The notes: a model not told the origin generated them from the letters alone. Positions 1 to 8,617 are shown, numbered from the stretch's first letter. The stretch: DNA of 64,000 bases from Lutimaribacter saemankumensis (GCF_900100005.1 NZ_FNEB01000001.1:682001-746000); one strand, 5' to 3'. Translations and numbers: made by a program.

Positions 1-1148
1 AGGTCGCCCATCTGCGCGGCGCGCGCGCAATTGTCGGCGATGGCCGCGCCCAGCCTTTCTGGGCCGTAGGCCACCAGCGCCGACCAGACCTTGAGCGCGC
101 GGTTGCCGCGCGACAAGTCGACACCGTAATCGCAATACCACGGATCGCCCCCGGCCAGCCCCCTGTCCTGCCCTTCCAGATAGGACGGCCGGGCCGCGAA
201 GGCCGCACGATGCGCTGCCTCGTCCCGGATCAGGACAAGCCCGCAATCGTAGGGCACGTACATCCACTTGTGAAAATCGCATGCCAGCGAATCCGCCCGG
301 TCGATCCCCGTGACAAGACCGCTCCAGGGCGCACCCGCGATGCGCACCCAGGCGCCAAAGGCCCCGTCCACATGCAGCCAAAGCCCCTCGTCCCGCGCTA
401 TATCGGCCAGGGCGTTCAGATCGTCGAACCGTCCCAGGTCGACCGATCCGGCCGTGCCGATCACGGCAAAGGGCATCGCGCCTGCCGCGCGGTCGGCGGC
501 GATGGCGGCGTGCAGGGCTCCGGTATCCATGCCCGCGTCGGTTTCGGGAATGGCACGCAGGTTGTCCGATCCGATCCCCAACAGTTCGAGCGCCTTCTTC
601 GTGGCATTGTGCACGCCCGCGCCGGCATAGGCAGTCAGACGCGCCGCGCCCTGCCCGGTCTTGCGCACCTGCTGCCCCAGGGCCCGCACTCGCGCCGCCG
701 CCAGCGCAATCACGGTGGCCTGGCTGGTGCCGGTGACCAGCACGCCGCTGGCCGTTTCGGGAAACCCGAACACCCCGCGCGACCAGTCGATCACCGCGCG
801 TTCGACATAGATCGCCCCGTGGTCACGCCCGCCAAGATTGGCGTTCATCGTGGCGGCCACCATTTCCGACATCAGCCCCGAGGCCAGCCCGGTTCCATGC
901 ACCCAGCCGAAGAAGCGCGGATGGGTGTTTCCGGTGCCATGGGGCAACACGTCTGCGGCCAGTCTTTGGGCCAGAGTCGTTTCGCCCTGCCCCCCGCCGT
1001 CCAGCCGGTAGCCGGCTTTCACCGCCTCGGGTACGGACTGCCACGGATAATCGCGCGCGCCTTCCAGGCGGTCGAGACAGGCATCCAGCAGGGCATGGGC
1101 CGCGCGGCGGAACGCGGCGGGATCTTCGGGGTCGAGACCGTCGGTCAT
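1..1148 (-). CDS. PLP-dependent amino-acid decarboxylase (group II, aromatic-L-amino-acid decarboxylase-like), C-terminus beyond window
   Basis: Read on the minus strand from the ATG at 1146-1148, this frame stays open to the window edge, giving 382 residues. The PLP-lysine motif DFHKWMYVPYDCG is clear, with the Schiff-base lysine at about residue 294. Upstream are HPRFFGWVHGTG and HVDGAFGAW; the latter holds the aspartate that contacts the PLP ring nitrogen. This is the fold-type I group II decarboxylase family (DDC, tyrosine, glutamate or diaminobutyrate decarboxylases), which release CO2 from an amino acid in the cytoplasm. The substrate cannot be told from sequence. It follows the Anbu operon on the same strand after a 71-nt gap, so it may or may not share that transcript. 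Roughly the last 90 residues of a typical ~470-residue protein are missing. Confidence 0.9.
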   Translation of the reverse strand, partial: MTDGLDPEDPAAFRRAAHALLDACLDRLEGARDYPWQSVPEAVKAGYRLDGGGQGETTLAQRLAADVLPHGTGNTHPRFFGWVHGTGLASGLMSEMVAATMNANLGGRDHGAIYVERAVIDWSRGVFGFPETASGVLVTGTSQATVIALAAARVRALGQQVRKTGQGAARLTAYAGAGVHNATKKALELLGIGSDNLRAIPETDAGMDTGALHAAIAADRAAGAMPFAVIGTAGSVDLGRFDDLNALADIARDEGLWLHVDGAFGAWVRIAGAPWSGLVTGIDRADSLACDFHKWMYVPYDCGLVLIRDEAAHRAAFAARPSYLEGQDRGLAGGDPWYCDYGVDLSRGNRALKVWSALVAYGPERLGAAIADNCARAAQMGD

Positions 1149-1219
1149 GGCAATCCTCCTGTCGGCACCATAGGCTTCGCCCGGAGCTTGCCAAGACTTT
1201 CCAGGTCAAGCGTCAGGGA

Positions 1220-1957
1220 TCAGCCGTCGAAAGAGAACGCCGGGAGACTGTCGAGCGCCTCTTTCAGCGCGTCGCCCCACCCTTGCGAAATCGACCGGAA
1301 ATACGGGTCTTCCAGTTCGATCCGCCCGCGCGGTCCGGTTTTGAAACTGTCGGTTTCATACAGATGGAAATCGAACGGTGCGCCCACGGTCAGATTGGCC
1401 TTGAGCGTGGAATCGAAGCTGACGAGCAGCAGCTTCATCGCATCCTCGAAACGCATTTCAGGGTCATAGGCCCGCACAAGGATCGGCCGGCCGTATTTGG
1501 TTTCGCCGATCTGGAAAAACGGCGTGTCGGTCCCGGCCTCGATGAAATTGCCTTCGGGATAGATCAGGAACAGGCGTGGCGGGCCGCCCTTGATCTGACC
1601 GCCCAGGATCAGCGTGGCATTGAACGTGCTGTCGGCGCGCTGGCCGGTTTCGGCGTGGTTGGCGATGACCTCGCGCAGGGTATCGGCCACCATGCCCGCC
1701 GCCTGGAACATCGACGGCGCAGCCATCAGCGAAGGTTGGCGGTCGGCCGGCGATTTGCTGCGTTCGTCCAGCAGGCTGACGACCGCCTGCGTGGTCGCCA
1801 GGTTGCCCGCCGCCATCAGCGTGATCAGGCGTTCGCCCGGCTCTTCCCAGATGGTCATCTTGCGGAAGGTCGAGATGTTGTCCAGCCCGGCATTGGTGCG
1901 GGTATCGGACATGAAGACAAGCCCACGGTCGAGCATCATCCCAACGCAATATGTCAT
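1220..1957 (-). CDS. Anbu (ancestral beta subunit), bacterial proteasome-like peptidase
   Basis: The 245-residue protein starts MTYCVGMMLDRGLVFMSD. Removal of Met1 would expose Thr1, the N-terminal nucleophile of the Ntn-hydrolase proteasome fold. Counting from Thr1, Asp17 (FMSDTR) and Lys32 (TFRKM) fall where the other two proteasome catalytic residues are expected. Family knowledge: Anbu is a self-assembling cytoplasmic proteasome relative, typically encoded with exactly the three genes found upstream here (transglutaminase-like, alpha-E, circularly permuted ATP-grasp). It is the last of that four-gene run, 18 nt after the transglutaminase-like gene. A purine-rich GGAAG lies just before the ATG. 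Its physiological substrate is not established. The assignment is strong from both N-terminus and context. Confidence 0.92.
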   Translation of the reverse strand: MTYCVGMMLDRGLVFMSDTRTNAGLDNISTFRKMTIWEEPGERLITLMAAGNLATTQAVVSLLDERSKSPADRQPSLMAAPSMFQAAGMVADTLREVIANHAETGQRADSTFNATLILGGQIKGGPPRLFLIYPEGNFIEAGTDTPFFQIGETKYGRPILVRAYDPEMRFEDAMKLLLVSFDSTLKANLTVGAPFDFHLYETDSFKTGPRGRIELEDPYFRSISQGWGDALKEALDSLPAFSFDG

Positions 1958-1975
1958 CTTCCGCCTGCCTGTGTC

Positions 1976-2776
1976 CTACTGCTGCGCCTGCACCTCGATG
2001 CGCACATCGAGCGACTCGGCGTTTCCGCCGATCCGGGTTCCAGATACGGGCGCGGCGTCGGAATAGTCCAGCCCCGTCGCGACCCGGACATAGCGCGTAT
2101 CGGGCGAAATGCCGTTGGACACGTCGAACCCGACCCAGCCTAACGCCTCGATATGGACTTCGGCCCAGGCATGCATGGCGTCCTGCGCCACGCGGTCTTC
2201 CAGCATCAGGTAGCCCGAGACATAGCGCGCCGGCAGGCCCATCTCGCGCGCGCAGGCGATGAAGATATGCGTGTGATCCTGGCAGACGCCGCGCCCTTCC
2301 TCGATCGCGTCCTCGGCCGTCCAGTCGGGATGGGACACGCCCACCTCGTAGGCGACGGCGTCACGGATCACGGCAAGAAGGCTGTGCATCTGCTCCAGAT
2401 CCCCGTCCCCCTCGACCTGGCGCACAAGCCCGCGCACACCGGTGCGCGCCTTGGTGCGGTCGGTTTCGCGCTGGTACAGCCAGAGCGGCGCCGGGCCGCG
2501 ATGGCGGCCGACGACGCCGTGGGTGTCGTTTATTTCGACCTCGCCGCGGCTGGTCACGACCAGCTCGGTCACGCCACGCTCAAAGCTGATCAGCTCGGTC
2601 ACGTTGTGGTGGTAATCGTCAAAGCTCAGTTCCTTGATGCCGCCGGTGACCTGGGTTTCCCAGGCCAGCACCCATTGCTGGTGGCTGGTTTTCGGCGTCT
2701 TGCGCAACTGCTGCAGGCCATAGGATACCGGTGCGTCAAAACGGTAGCGGGTTTCATGTTGTATCTTCAGTCGCAT
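1976..2776 (-). CDS. Transglutaminase-like cysteine protease family protein (Anbu operon)
   Basis: This 266-residue protein has an N-terminal beta-rich domain (about residues 1-100; starts MRLKIQHETRYRFDAPVSYG) typical of bacterial transglutaminase-like proteins. The catalytic core follows, with Cys in GRGVCQDHTHIFIACAR, His in HAWAEVHIEALGW and Asp in GFDVSNG. The ordered Cys-His-Asp triad argues for an active papain-like/transglutaminase fold, either peptidase or amidating enzyme. It sits between alpha-E (8 nt upstream) and Anbu (18 nt downstream). In many bacteria these four gene families stay together, suggesting one peptide-processing or peptide-ligating pathway; that role is inferred and the substrate is unknown. 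Confidence 0.88.
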   Translation of the reverse strand: MRLKIQHETRYRFDAPVSYGLQQLRKTPKTSHQQWVLAWETQVTGGIKELSFDDYHHNVTELISFERGVTELVVTSRGEVEINDTHGVVGRHRGPAPLWLYQRETDRTKARTGVRGLVRQVEGDGDLEQMHSLLAVIRDAVAYEVGVSHPDWTAEDAIEEGRGVCQDHTHIFIACAREMGLPARYVSGYLMLEDRVAQDAMHAWAEVHIEALGWVGFDVSNGISPDTRYVRVATGLDYSDAAPVSGTRIGGNAESLDVRIEVQAQQ

Positions 2777-2784
2777 CGGCCGCC

Positions 2785-3726
2785 CTATTCGTAGAACCTG
2801 TAATCGATCTCGATCTGGCGTGACAGATCGGCCATGAGGTCCAGCATCTTCTGGATGAAGTCGTGCAGGCCGAAATCGAAAATCGCCTCGACATCATGCG
2901 ACAGGTACATCCGTTCGATGTGATTGACCTTTTGCAGCGATGGCGCAGTGCCGTTGTCCCCCGCCCCGAGGTAGCGCAGGTTGTCCTTGAGCTTGGACAC
3001 GCAAAACGCCAGGCTGCGCGGCATCCGCTTGTCGAGGATCAGGAATTGCGTGATCTCGCGCGGGCCGGCGCGGCCGCCGTATTCCATGCGGAACCCGCCA
3101 CGCGCCGAGACCGAGCGCAGGATCGTTTCCCACTGCACATTGTCCAGCGACGTCCCAACCGCGCGGGCCGAAGGCAAAAGCACGTAGTATTTCACGTCCA
3201 GGATGCGCGCCGTGTTGTCCGCACGTTCCAGGAAGGTGCCGATACGGGCGAAATCGTAGATCTCGTTGCGCAGCATCGTGCCATGGGTCATGCCACGCAC
3301 CAGAGCGGTATGCTGTCGGATCGTGCCCAGCGCGGCCGGAAGATCGCGTTCCGACACCTTGCGCGCCAGCACATCGCGCGCGGTCATGTAGGCGGCATTG
3401 GTGGCTTCCCACACCTCGCCGGTGATGGCCGTGCGCACCAGCCGCGCGTTCTGCCGCGCCTGCGCGATGCAGGACATCACCGAGGACGCGTTGTCGCGCG
3501 ACCGCAGCAGATAGTCGATCGCGGCATCCTTGGTCAGCTCGTCATGCTGCTCCAGATAGCCCGGCAAAACCGCCGCCGATTCCAGAACCGAGCGCCACTC
3601 CGCATCGCTGTCGCCCAGGCGCGTCAGCGCGATCCTTTGACCCGCCTCGATCAGGCGCGCGGTGTTCTCGGCGCGTTCGAGGTAGCGATACATCCAGAAC
3701 AGGCCATTCGCCGTCTTGCCCAGCAT
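2785..3726 (-). CDS. Alpha-E domain-containing protein (Anbu operon)
   Basis: The 313-residue, almost entirely alpha-helical protein begins MLGKTANGLFWMYRYLERAE, the typical opening of the DUF403/alpha-E family. It has repeated E-R-x-x-N-T-A-R helices (ERAENTARLIEAG near the N-terminus, ERADNTARILDVKYY in the middle). No enzymatic motif is evident. The gene lies 4 nt after the ATP-grasp gene and 8 nt before the transglutaminase-like gene, so translation is probably coupled. Family knowledge: alpha-E proteins are almost always found beside circularly permuted ATP-grasp proteins, sometimes fused to them, and are thought to assist or scaffold that ligase. That function remains inferred. Confidence 0.88.
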   Translation of the reverse strand: MLGKTANGLFWMYRYLERAENTARLIEAGQRIALTRLGDSDAEWRSVLESAAVLPGYLEQHDELTKDAAIDYLLRSRDNASSVMSCIAQARQNARLVRTAITGEVWEATNAAYMTARDVLARKVSERDLPAALGTIRQHTALVRGMTHGTMLRNEIYDFARIGTFLERADNTARILDVKYYVLLPSARAVGTSLDNVQWETILRSVSARGGFRMEYGGRAGPREITQFLILDKRMPRSLAFCVSKLKDNLRYLGAGDNGTAPSLQKVNHIERMYLSHDVEAIFDFGLHDFIQKMLDLMADLSRQIEIDYRFYE

Positions 3727-3730
3727 GTGC

Positions 3731-5155
3731 CTACTCCTCCAGAACCCAGGTGTCCTTGGTGCCGCCGCCCTGGGACGAGTTCACCACCAAAGACCCCTTC
3801 TTCAGCGCCACACGCGTCAACCCGCCGGGGGTCACGCGGATGCCTTCGGGGCTGACCAGCACGAAAGGCCGCAGGTCCACATGGCGCGGCGTCAGGCCTG
3901 CGCGCGAAAAGATCGGCACCGTCGACAGGCTCAGCGTCGGTTGGGCAATATAATTGCCGGGGCGGGCCTTCAGTTTCTTGCGGAACTCGGCCAGATCCTT
4001 CTTGGTCGCGGTCGGGCCGATCAGCATCCCGTAACCGCCCGAGCCGTGCACCTCCTTGACCACGAGATCGGACAGGTTGTCGAGCACATAGGCCAGCGCC
4101 TCGGGCTCGGAACAGCGCCAGGTCGGCACGTTTTCCAGAAGCGGGCGTTCGCCGGTGTAGAACTCGACGATCTCGGGCATGTAGCTGTAGATCGCCTTGT
4201 CGTCCGCGATGCCGGTGCCGGGCGCGTTGGCGATGGTGATGCCGCCCGCACGGTAGACATCCATGATCCCCGCCACCCCAAGCTGGCTGTCGGGGTTGAA
4301 GTTCAGCGGATCGAGGAAATCGTCATCCACCCGGCGGTAGAGCACGTCGATCGGCTTGTAGCCGCGCGTGGTGCGCATGGCGACGCGTCCGTCCACGATG
4401 CGCAGGTCGTGCCCCTCGACCAGTTCGACACCCATCTGGTCGGCAAGGAAGGCATGTTCGAAATAGGCCGAGTTGTAGATGCCCGGCGTCAGCACCGCGA
4501 CAACCGGGTCGCCCGTCGTTGCCGCCGGCGCGCAGGCGCCCAGCGACCTGTGCAGGTCGGCCGGATAGGTCTGGACCGGCTGAACGCGGTTCTGGCTGAA
4601 GAGTTCGGGGAACATCTGCAGCATGGTTTCGCGGTTTTCCAGCATGTAGCTGACGCCCGATGGCGTGCGCGCGTTGTCTTCGAGAACGTAGAACTCGCCC
4701 GGTCCGGTGCGCACAAGGTCGATCCCGACGATATGCGTGTAAACGTCGCCCGGAGGTGCGACACCGATCATATGCGGCAGGAACGCCTCGTTCCTGGCGA
4801 TCATCTCGGCCGGCAGGCGGCCAGCCTTGATGATTTCCTGCCCGCCGTAGATATCGGCCAGAAAGGCGTTGAGCGCGCGCACACGCTGTTCGATGCCCCG
4901 GCTCAGGCGCAGCCATTCAGCACCCGAAATGATGCGGGGAATGATGTCGAACGGGATCAGCCGCTCTTCGGCCTCTGACCGTCCGTAAACGTTGAAGGTG
5001 ATACCGGTGAGGCGGAACAGCTTTTCCGCCTCGCGTTGCTTGGCCCGCAGGCGTGCCGCGTCTTCGGCGCTGAACCAGTCATGGAATTTCTGATAAGGCG
5101 CACGAAGGCTGTCGTCGCTGCCCCACATCTCGTCGAAAATCTGCGTATCCGTCAT
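3731..5155 (-). CDS. Circularly permuted ATP-grasp type 2 protein (Anbu operon)
   Basis: The 474-residue protein opens the four-gene Anbu operon. It shows the family's internal stretch GIDLVRTGPGEFYVLEDN followed by ARTPSGVSYMLENRETM, and later VVKEVHGSGGYGM, a glycine-rich ATP-grasp nucleotide-binding segment, then YIAQPTLSLSTVP. Proteins of this family (DUF404/DUF407 lineage) resemble ATP-dependent carboxylate-amine ligases with domains permuted, so a peptide-bond or amide ligation powered by ATP is the natural guess. No substrate is known. About 230 nt of noncoding DNA separates it from a divergent gene, so the operon promoter should lie in 5156-5388. Confidence 0.9.
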   Translation of the reverse strand: MTDTQIFDEMWGSDDSLRAPYQKFHDWFSAEDAARLRAKQREAEKLFRLTGITFNVYGRSEAEERLIPFDIIPRIISGAEWLRLSRGIEQRVRALNAFLADIYGGQEIIKAGRLPAEMIARNEAFLPHMIGVAPPGDVYTHIVGIDLVRTGPGEFYVLEDNARTPSGVSYMLENRETMLQMFPELFSQNRVQPVQTYPADLHRSLGACAPAATTGDPVVAVLTPGIYNSAYFEHAFLADQMGVELVEGHDLRIVDGRVAMRTTRGYKPIDVLYRRVDDDFLDPLNFNPDSQLGVAGIMDVYRAGGITIANAPGTGIADDKAIYSYMPEIVEFYTGERPLLENVPTWRCSEPEALAYVLDNLSDLVVKEVHGSGGYGMLIGPTATKKDLAEFRKKLKARPGNYIAQPTLSLSTVPIFSRAGLTPRHVDLRPFVLVSPEGIRVTPGGLTRVALKKGSLVVNSSQGGGTKDTWVLEE

Positions 5156-5328
5156 TGCATGATCCTGAATGTGCCTCCATCAGAACATCGGCAGATGACC
5201 AGGGCCACACCGAAGTGACAGAAACCGGACGGCCGACCAAAAAACCGCACAAAAAGCCGACATATCGCACAAAATTCAGGCCCAGCTTTGCGCAGATGGA
5301 CGATCAGGTCAAAACCTAACTGCCGCAT

Positions 5329-5361
5329 AGGGCCGGCTTGCCGCGCCGGCCTGCCGGCCCT
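5329..5361. repeat. Inverted repeat upstream of the DUF1624 gene
   Basis: The 9-base arms AGGGCCGGC (5329-5337) and GCCGGCCCT (5353-5361) are perfectly complementary, with a 15-base loop that is itself GC-rich. It lies 28 nt before the GTG start at 5389. There is no T-run on either side, so it is not a classical terminator. A leader hairpin or protein-binding site in the divergent promoter region is possible. No function is claimed. Confidence 0.4.
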
Positions 5362-5388
5362 AACCTGTTGAAACAGCCGGAGACACGC

Positions 5389-6156
5389 GTGACATTCAGC
5401 CAGACCAAATCGATGCCCCGGGACGCATCGGCGCGCCGCATCGCGATCGTCGACATCGCACGCACCGCCGCCTTGCTGGGCATGATCCTGTTCCACCTTG
5501 TATTCGATCTGGCGATGTTCGGCTTTCTGCCCGCCGACACCGCGCGCAGTGCAGGCTGGCCTTTGTTTTCTAAACTCGTCGCCGGCAGTTTCCTGGGCCT
5601 CGCCGGGCTGTCGCTGTACCTGGCGCACGGTTCCCGTTTCCGACCGCGCGCCTACCTGAAACGCCTGATCCGCGTTGTGGCCGCCGCGCTGCTGGTTACG
5701 GCGGCGACCTATCTCGCGCAGCCCGACTTCTACGTCTATTTCGGCATCCTGCATTCCATCGCCGCAGCCAGCGTGATCGGGCTGGCGTTTCTGCGCGCTC
5801 CGGCTGTCGTGACGCTTGCGGCGGCGGTCGCAGCCTTCGCCCTGCCGGGCATATTCGACGCAAGGGGATGGTCCATCGACTGGCCGCTGTCGCTGGGTCT
5901 GTCGCAACAAATCCAGCCCGCAATGGATTTCGAGCCGGTATTCCCCTGGATCGCGCCTTTCCTGATCGGCATGGCGCTTGGGCGGATCGGACAGTACGCC
6001 GGTATCTGGGAAACACTCGCCTCTGTCGCCAGCGACGAAAACCGCCTCGTGCGCTTGGCTGCCTGGCCCGGACGGCACAGCCTGGCCGTCTACCTCGTGC
6101 ACCAACCCATTCTGATCGGGCTCTTGCAGGCGTGGATGCTTGTCGCGCCTGCCTGA
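5389..6156 (+). CDS. DUF1624 / heparan-alpha-glucosaminide N-acetyltransferase-like membrane protein
   Basis: Integral membrane protein of 255 residues with about seven to eight hydrophobic segments. The N-terminal signature RIAIVDIARTAALLGMILFH contains the R-x-x-x-x-D-x-x-R and FH pattern seen in DUF1624/HGSNAT-like acyltransferases, which move acyl groups across membranes. I chose GTG at 5389 because a GGAGA lies 5-6 bases upstream; ATG at 5413 is an alternative, and an in-frame TTG at 5338 has no ribosome site and falls inside a hairpin. The gene is divergent from the Anbu operon and convergent with the glycosyltransferase gene, with only 15 nt between stops. Substrate unknown. Confidence 0.75.
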   Translation: MTFSQTKSMPRDASARRIAIVDIARTAALLGMILFHLVFDLAMFGFLPADTARSAGWPLFSKLVAGSFLGLAGLSLYLAHGSRFRPRAYLKRLIRVVAAALLVTAATYLAQPDFYVYFGILHSIAAASVIGLAFLRAPAVVTLAAAVAAFALPGIFDARGWSIDWPLSLGLSQQIQPAMDFEPVFPWIAPFLIGMALGRIGQYAGIWETLASVASDENRLVRLAAWPGRHSLAVYLVHQPILIGLLQAWMLVAPA

Positions 6157-6171
6157 CGTGGCCCAACGGGC

Positions 6172-7050
6172 TTAGCCAGCGCCAGCCGAAACGAGCGCCT
6201 TCCAGTGTTCCTGGTAGTCGGGGAAATCCCAGTAGACGAAATGCTTGCGCTCTTGCAGCAGATCGCCCGGCTTGCAATTGGCCAGCAAGCTGGGCTTGAA
6301 CGGTGCACCGTCGAAGGTCAACCCGATCAGCGCCCTGCTGCGATAAGGGTTAAGCCCCAACCGGGTTTTCAACCGCGCCAGCCACGGCCAGTAAGGCGCC
6401 GAGAAACCGCGCCGGAACCGCGCGAACTTACGCAGAGAAAAACCCCTTGTGCGCCCCTGTGCCGACCAGCAGATGAATTGTTCGTCCGTACTCCATGCCC
6501 GGCTTTCCCCTGGCGTCAGCGGGCGGCGGTTTTCCGAGACAATGTCGTAATATCTCTGGAAATCCTCGTAGATGCCGTAAAAGTCGCGCGGCTTGAACAG
6601 CATCATGCTGGACGTGCCGTAAAAGTACTTGCCCTTTCGGAAGGTTCTTTCGATCCACGGGTATTTCCAGACTTGGACCATGTGAAACGGCAGCAGGTAA
6701 ATCCCGGGGTTCTTTTCGTAGATAGCCAGAAGCTCGGCGATATCGCCGGTGATCATCGTGTCGAGATCGAAAAAGAAGGTCGGCAGATCCGGTGACAGAA
6801 CGTCGGGATGGAACAGACCCAGCTTGAATTTGCAGCCTTCGCGCAGGCGTTCCATGTCCAGGCCTTGGGCCAGACCCGGATGCACGACCAGACGGACATC
6901 CGCCCCCAGATCACGATCGAGCCGGTCGGTCAGGCAAACGAAGTCTAGATCGAGCGCGGTTTTCGAGCGGATCTGCGACACCAGGCTTTTCACGAAAATC
7001 GGGTGATAGTAGTCGCCGTAAAGTACGAACGCGACCTGAGCGTCTGCCAT
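6172..7050 (-). CDS. Putative glycosyltransferase (GT-A fold, GT8-like)
   Basis: The 292-residue protein begins MADAQVAFVLYGDYYHP. It carries FFFDLDTMITGDI, a DxD-type metal/nucleotide-sugar motif in the position used by GT8-like transferases, then GTSSMMLFKPRDF and a late STDEQFICW, typical of these enzymes. No signal peptide or membrane segment is seen, so it is probably cytoplasmic, adding a sugar to a surface glycan, lipid or protein. It is a monocistronic minus-strand gene convergent with DUF1624. Donor and acceptor cannot be predicted. Family assignment rests on motif order rather than full similarity. Confidence 0.7.
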   Translation of the reverse strand: MADAQVAFVLYGDYYHPIFVKSLVSQIRSKTALDLDFVCLTDRLDRDLGADVRLVVHPGLAQGLDMERLREGCKFKLGLFHPDVLSPDLPTFFFDLDTMITGDIAELLAIYEKNPGIYLLPFHMVQVWKYPWIERTFRKGKYFYGTSSMMLFKPRDFYGIYEDFQRYYDIVSENRRPLTPGESRAWSTDEQFICWSAQGRTRGFSLRKFARFRRGFSAPYWPWLARLKTRLGLNPYRSRALIGLTFDGAPFKPSLLANCKPGDLLQERKHFVYWDFPDYQEHWKALVSAGAG

Positions 7051-7165
7051 CCGTGCCCCCCGTAGTCAGATCAAGCCCATCAACGGGCCGATGCGTTAAA
7101 GGATAGGCCGCAGATTTGCCAGACATTTCCTTGCCTGGGGGACAAGGCAGCTACGCCCAGAAGGC

Positions 7166-7197
7166 AAAATGCCCGCCCAGGACCGGACGGGCATTTT
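7166..7197. terminator. Bidirectional Rho-independent-type terminator
   Basis: Perfect 10-bp stem AAAATGCCCG (7166-7175) with CGGGCATTTT (7188-7197) around a 12-base loop. It reads A-run/stem/T-run on both strands. It lies just downstream of the decayed VPLPA-CTERM gene on the minus strand, which it would have served. Confidence 0.7.
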
Positions 7198-7261
7198 CAA
7201 AGACAAGTCATCTATGTCGCGCGGATGCGGCAGAGGGCGTCAGCCCGACATCCAAAGCGGA

Positions 7262-7655
7262 TCAGGCCGCTTTCTTGCGACGGCGCGCCAGGAAACCTGC
7301 GCCGCCAAGCGCACCCAGCAACAGCGGCGGCGAGGCCGGAACCGGCACCAAAGCAGCGAAAGTTCACCACCGTTGAAAAAGCGGACACCAGTGTCGCGGT
7401 TTCACCGACAGGGCCAAGGCGTCCGCCGATACGCACACCATCGTCGAAGATGGCAAAGCCGTCATCATGCGTCACGGTAAAGTCGCCCGCACCGAAATTG
7501 GCCAGCGTGAACAGAAAGAAAGTGGTGGTTGCGTCGCCATCGTTGATGTTGGGATAGCTGCGCTGTGCATCCAGCGTGGCCGTTTGCTGCGGAACTGAGT
7601 CACAAATTCGTTTGAATGACTGCCGCGCGGATAAAGAGGCTGATACTTTGAGAGT
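7262..7655 (-). pseudogene. Decayed VPLPA-CTERM surface protein gene (no N-terminus, 1-base frameshift)
   Basis: On the minus strand one frame encodes a secreted-protein-like stretch (SYPNINDGDATTTFFLFTL, then THDDGFAIFDDG and GPVGETATLVSAFSTVVNF). An adjacent frame completes a VPLPA/PEP-CTERM-type tail: VPVPASPPLLLGALGG, hydrophobic residues, then RRRKKAA and stop at 7262-7264. Removing one base near 7358 joins VVNF directly to AALVPVPAS, so this is a single-base frameshift. The first frame runs upstream only to an in-frame TAG near 7656 with no start or signal peptide, so the 5' part has been lost, probably where the hemolysin III gene begins to abut. Exosortase tails mark proteins cut and anchored at the cell envelope. 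Confidence 0.75.
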
Positions 7656-7681
7656 CTATTAATGAGTATTGAATGCCGGAT

Positions 7682-8350
7682 TTAACTGATAATGCGCGGC
7701 GCATCCGCGATGTGTACGGCAACAGCGGCGAAGAAGAGGATACTCCCAATCAACACGCATACATGCCAGATCGTGTTGTGATATGGGAGCCAATCGAGAA
7801 GGAAAAAGACTACGCCAACGGTATAAACAAGACCGCCTGCAATGATCAGAAACAGAACAGGTTCCGCAACCTCGGCCAAGAGTGATTGGCCAGCCCATAC
7901 GACGGCCCAACCCATCATCAAGTAAAGAGCAAGCCCGAACCACCTAAAGCGATGAGGGTTGTACATCTTCAAGAGTGACCCAAGGGCTGCGGATGACCAT
8001 AGGCCGACCAGCAAACCTGTCGTTTGAACTCCGGACATCAACAAGAACGGCGTATAGGTACCCGCGATTTTCACGTAGATTCCAGAGTGATCAAGGCGTC
8101 GAAAAAGTTCCGACCATTTTTCGCTCTCGATCATGTTGTGAAGAGCGGAAAAGGTTAACATCAGAACCAACGTAATCCCGTACACTGAAACACCTGCCAG
8201 AATGGTCGGCTCAGAGTGAATTGAGACAGTTGCCGTTACCAAGCCTGGGACCGCTACGAGCGCAAAGGTGATGCCGACAATGTGCACGATTCCGTCGCTT
8301 ATCCGTTCAGCTCGGTCATATGCAGGACGGATATGCGCAAAAGACTTCAT
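7682..8350 (-). CDS. Hemolysin III family (HlyIII/PAQR-like) membrane protein
   Basis: The 222-residue protein has seven predicted transmembrane segments. Family signatures include SALHNMIESEKWSELFRRLDH followed by SGIYVKIAGTYTPF, and the C-terminal LPYHNTIWHVCVLIGS. The conserved His and Asp of these motifs (SALHN, RLDHSGIY, HxxxH near the end) would coordinate zinc, as in PAQR-type hydrolases. It was first named for haemolysis, but most members are housekeeping membrane proteins of unsettled function. It precedes an ORF of 75 residues on the same strand with only a few bases between, so the two may be cotranscribed. Lower GC than the flanking core suggests transfer. Confidence 0.88.
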   Translation of the reverse strand: MKSFAHIRPAYDRAERISDGIVHIVGITFALVAVPGLVTATVSIHSEPTILAGVSVYGITLVLMLTFSALHNMIESEKWSELFRRLDHSGIYVKIAGTYTPFLLMSGVQTTGLLVGLWSSAALGSLLKMYNPHRFRWFGLALYLMMGWAVVWAGQSLLAEVAEPVLFLIIAGGLVYTVGVVFFLLDWLPYHNTIWHVCVLIGSILFFAAVAVHIADAPRIIS

Positions 8351-8356
8351 AATGCC

Positions 8357-8584
8357 CTAGTTTTCTGACTTGTTCGGAATGGCCTTGGAGGCGGTTGCAT
8401 CGACCTCGAGCGATTTTCCAGCTTCGCGTTCTAGTCGCGCCTTACGCAAGTGCTCTGTCTTGCGTTCACGCTGCGCCTTCTCTTCGTTTAAGATCTCATT
8501 GGCCGCGCGCGTCGTTTTTTCCATCGCAGTTTCCGCGCGGGGTTTTCCGGGGTTAAACGGCTCAGACTTGGACAATTTCGACAT
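8357..8584 (-). CDS. Small charged hypothetical protein
   Basis: A 75-residue, highly charged, soluble protein. The middle (residues 20-58) is rich in Glu, Lys and Arg with heptad-like spacing and probably forms one long helix or coiled coil. There are no cysteines, membrane segments or recognisable motifs. It ends 6 nt before the hemolysin III start on the same strand, so they likely form a two-gene transcript. I do not recognise the family; short proteins of this composition are common beside stress genes in Rhodobacterales accessory DNA. Confidence 0.6.
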   Translation of the reverse strand: MSKLSKSEPFNPGKPRAETAMEKTTRAANEILNEEKAQRERKTEHLRKARLEREAGKSLEVDATASKAIPNKSEN

Positions 8585-8617
8585 CGTTAGGCCTCCTGAA
8601 AGAACGGATGGTCAGGG

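Noticed and set aside
210-1469. Long plus-strand open frame over the decarboxylase and Anbu genes
   Set aside because: High-GC shadow frame; the minus strand carries the PLP-lysine and Anbu catalytic motifs, and the plus frame has no recognisable product.
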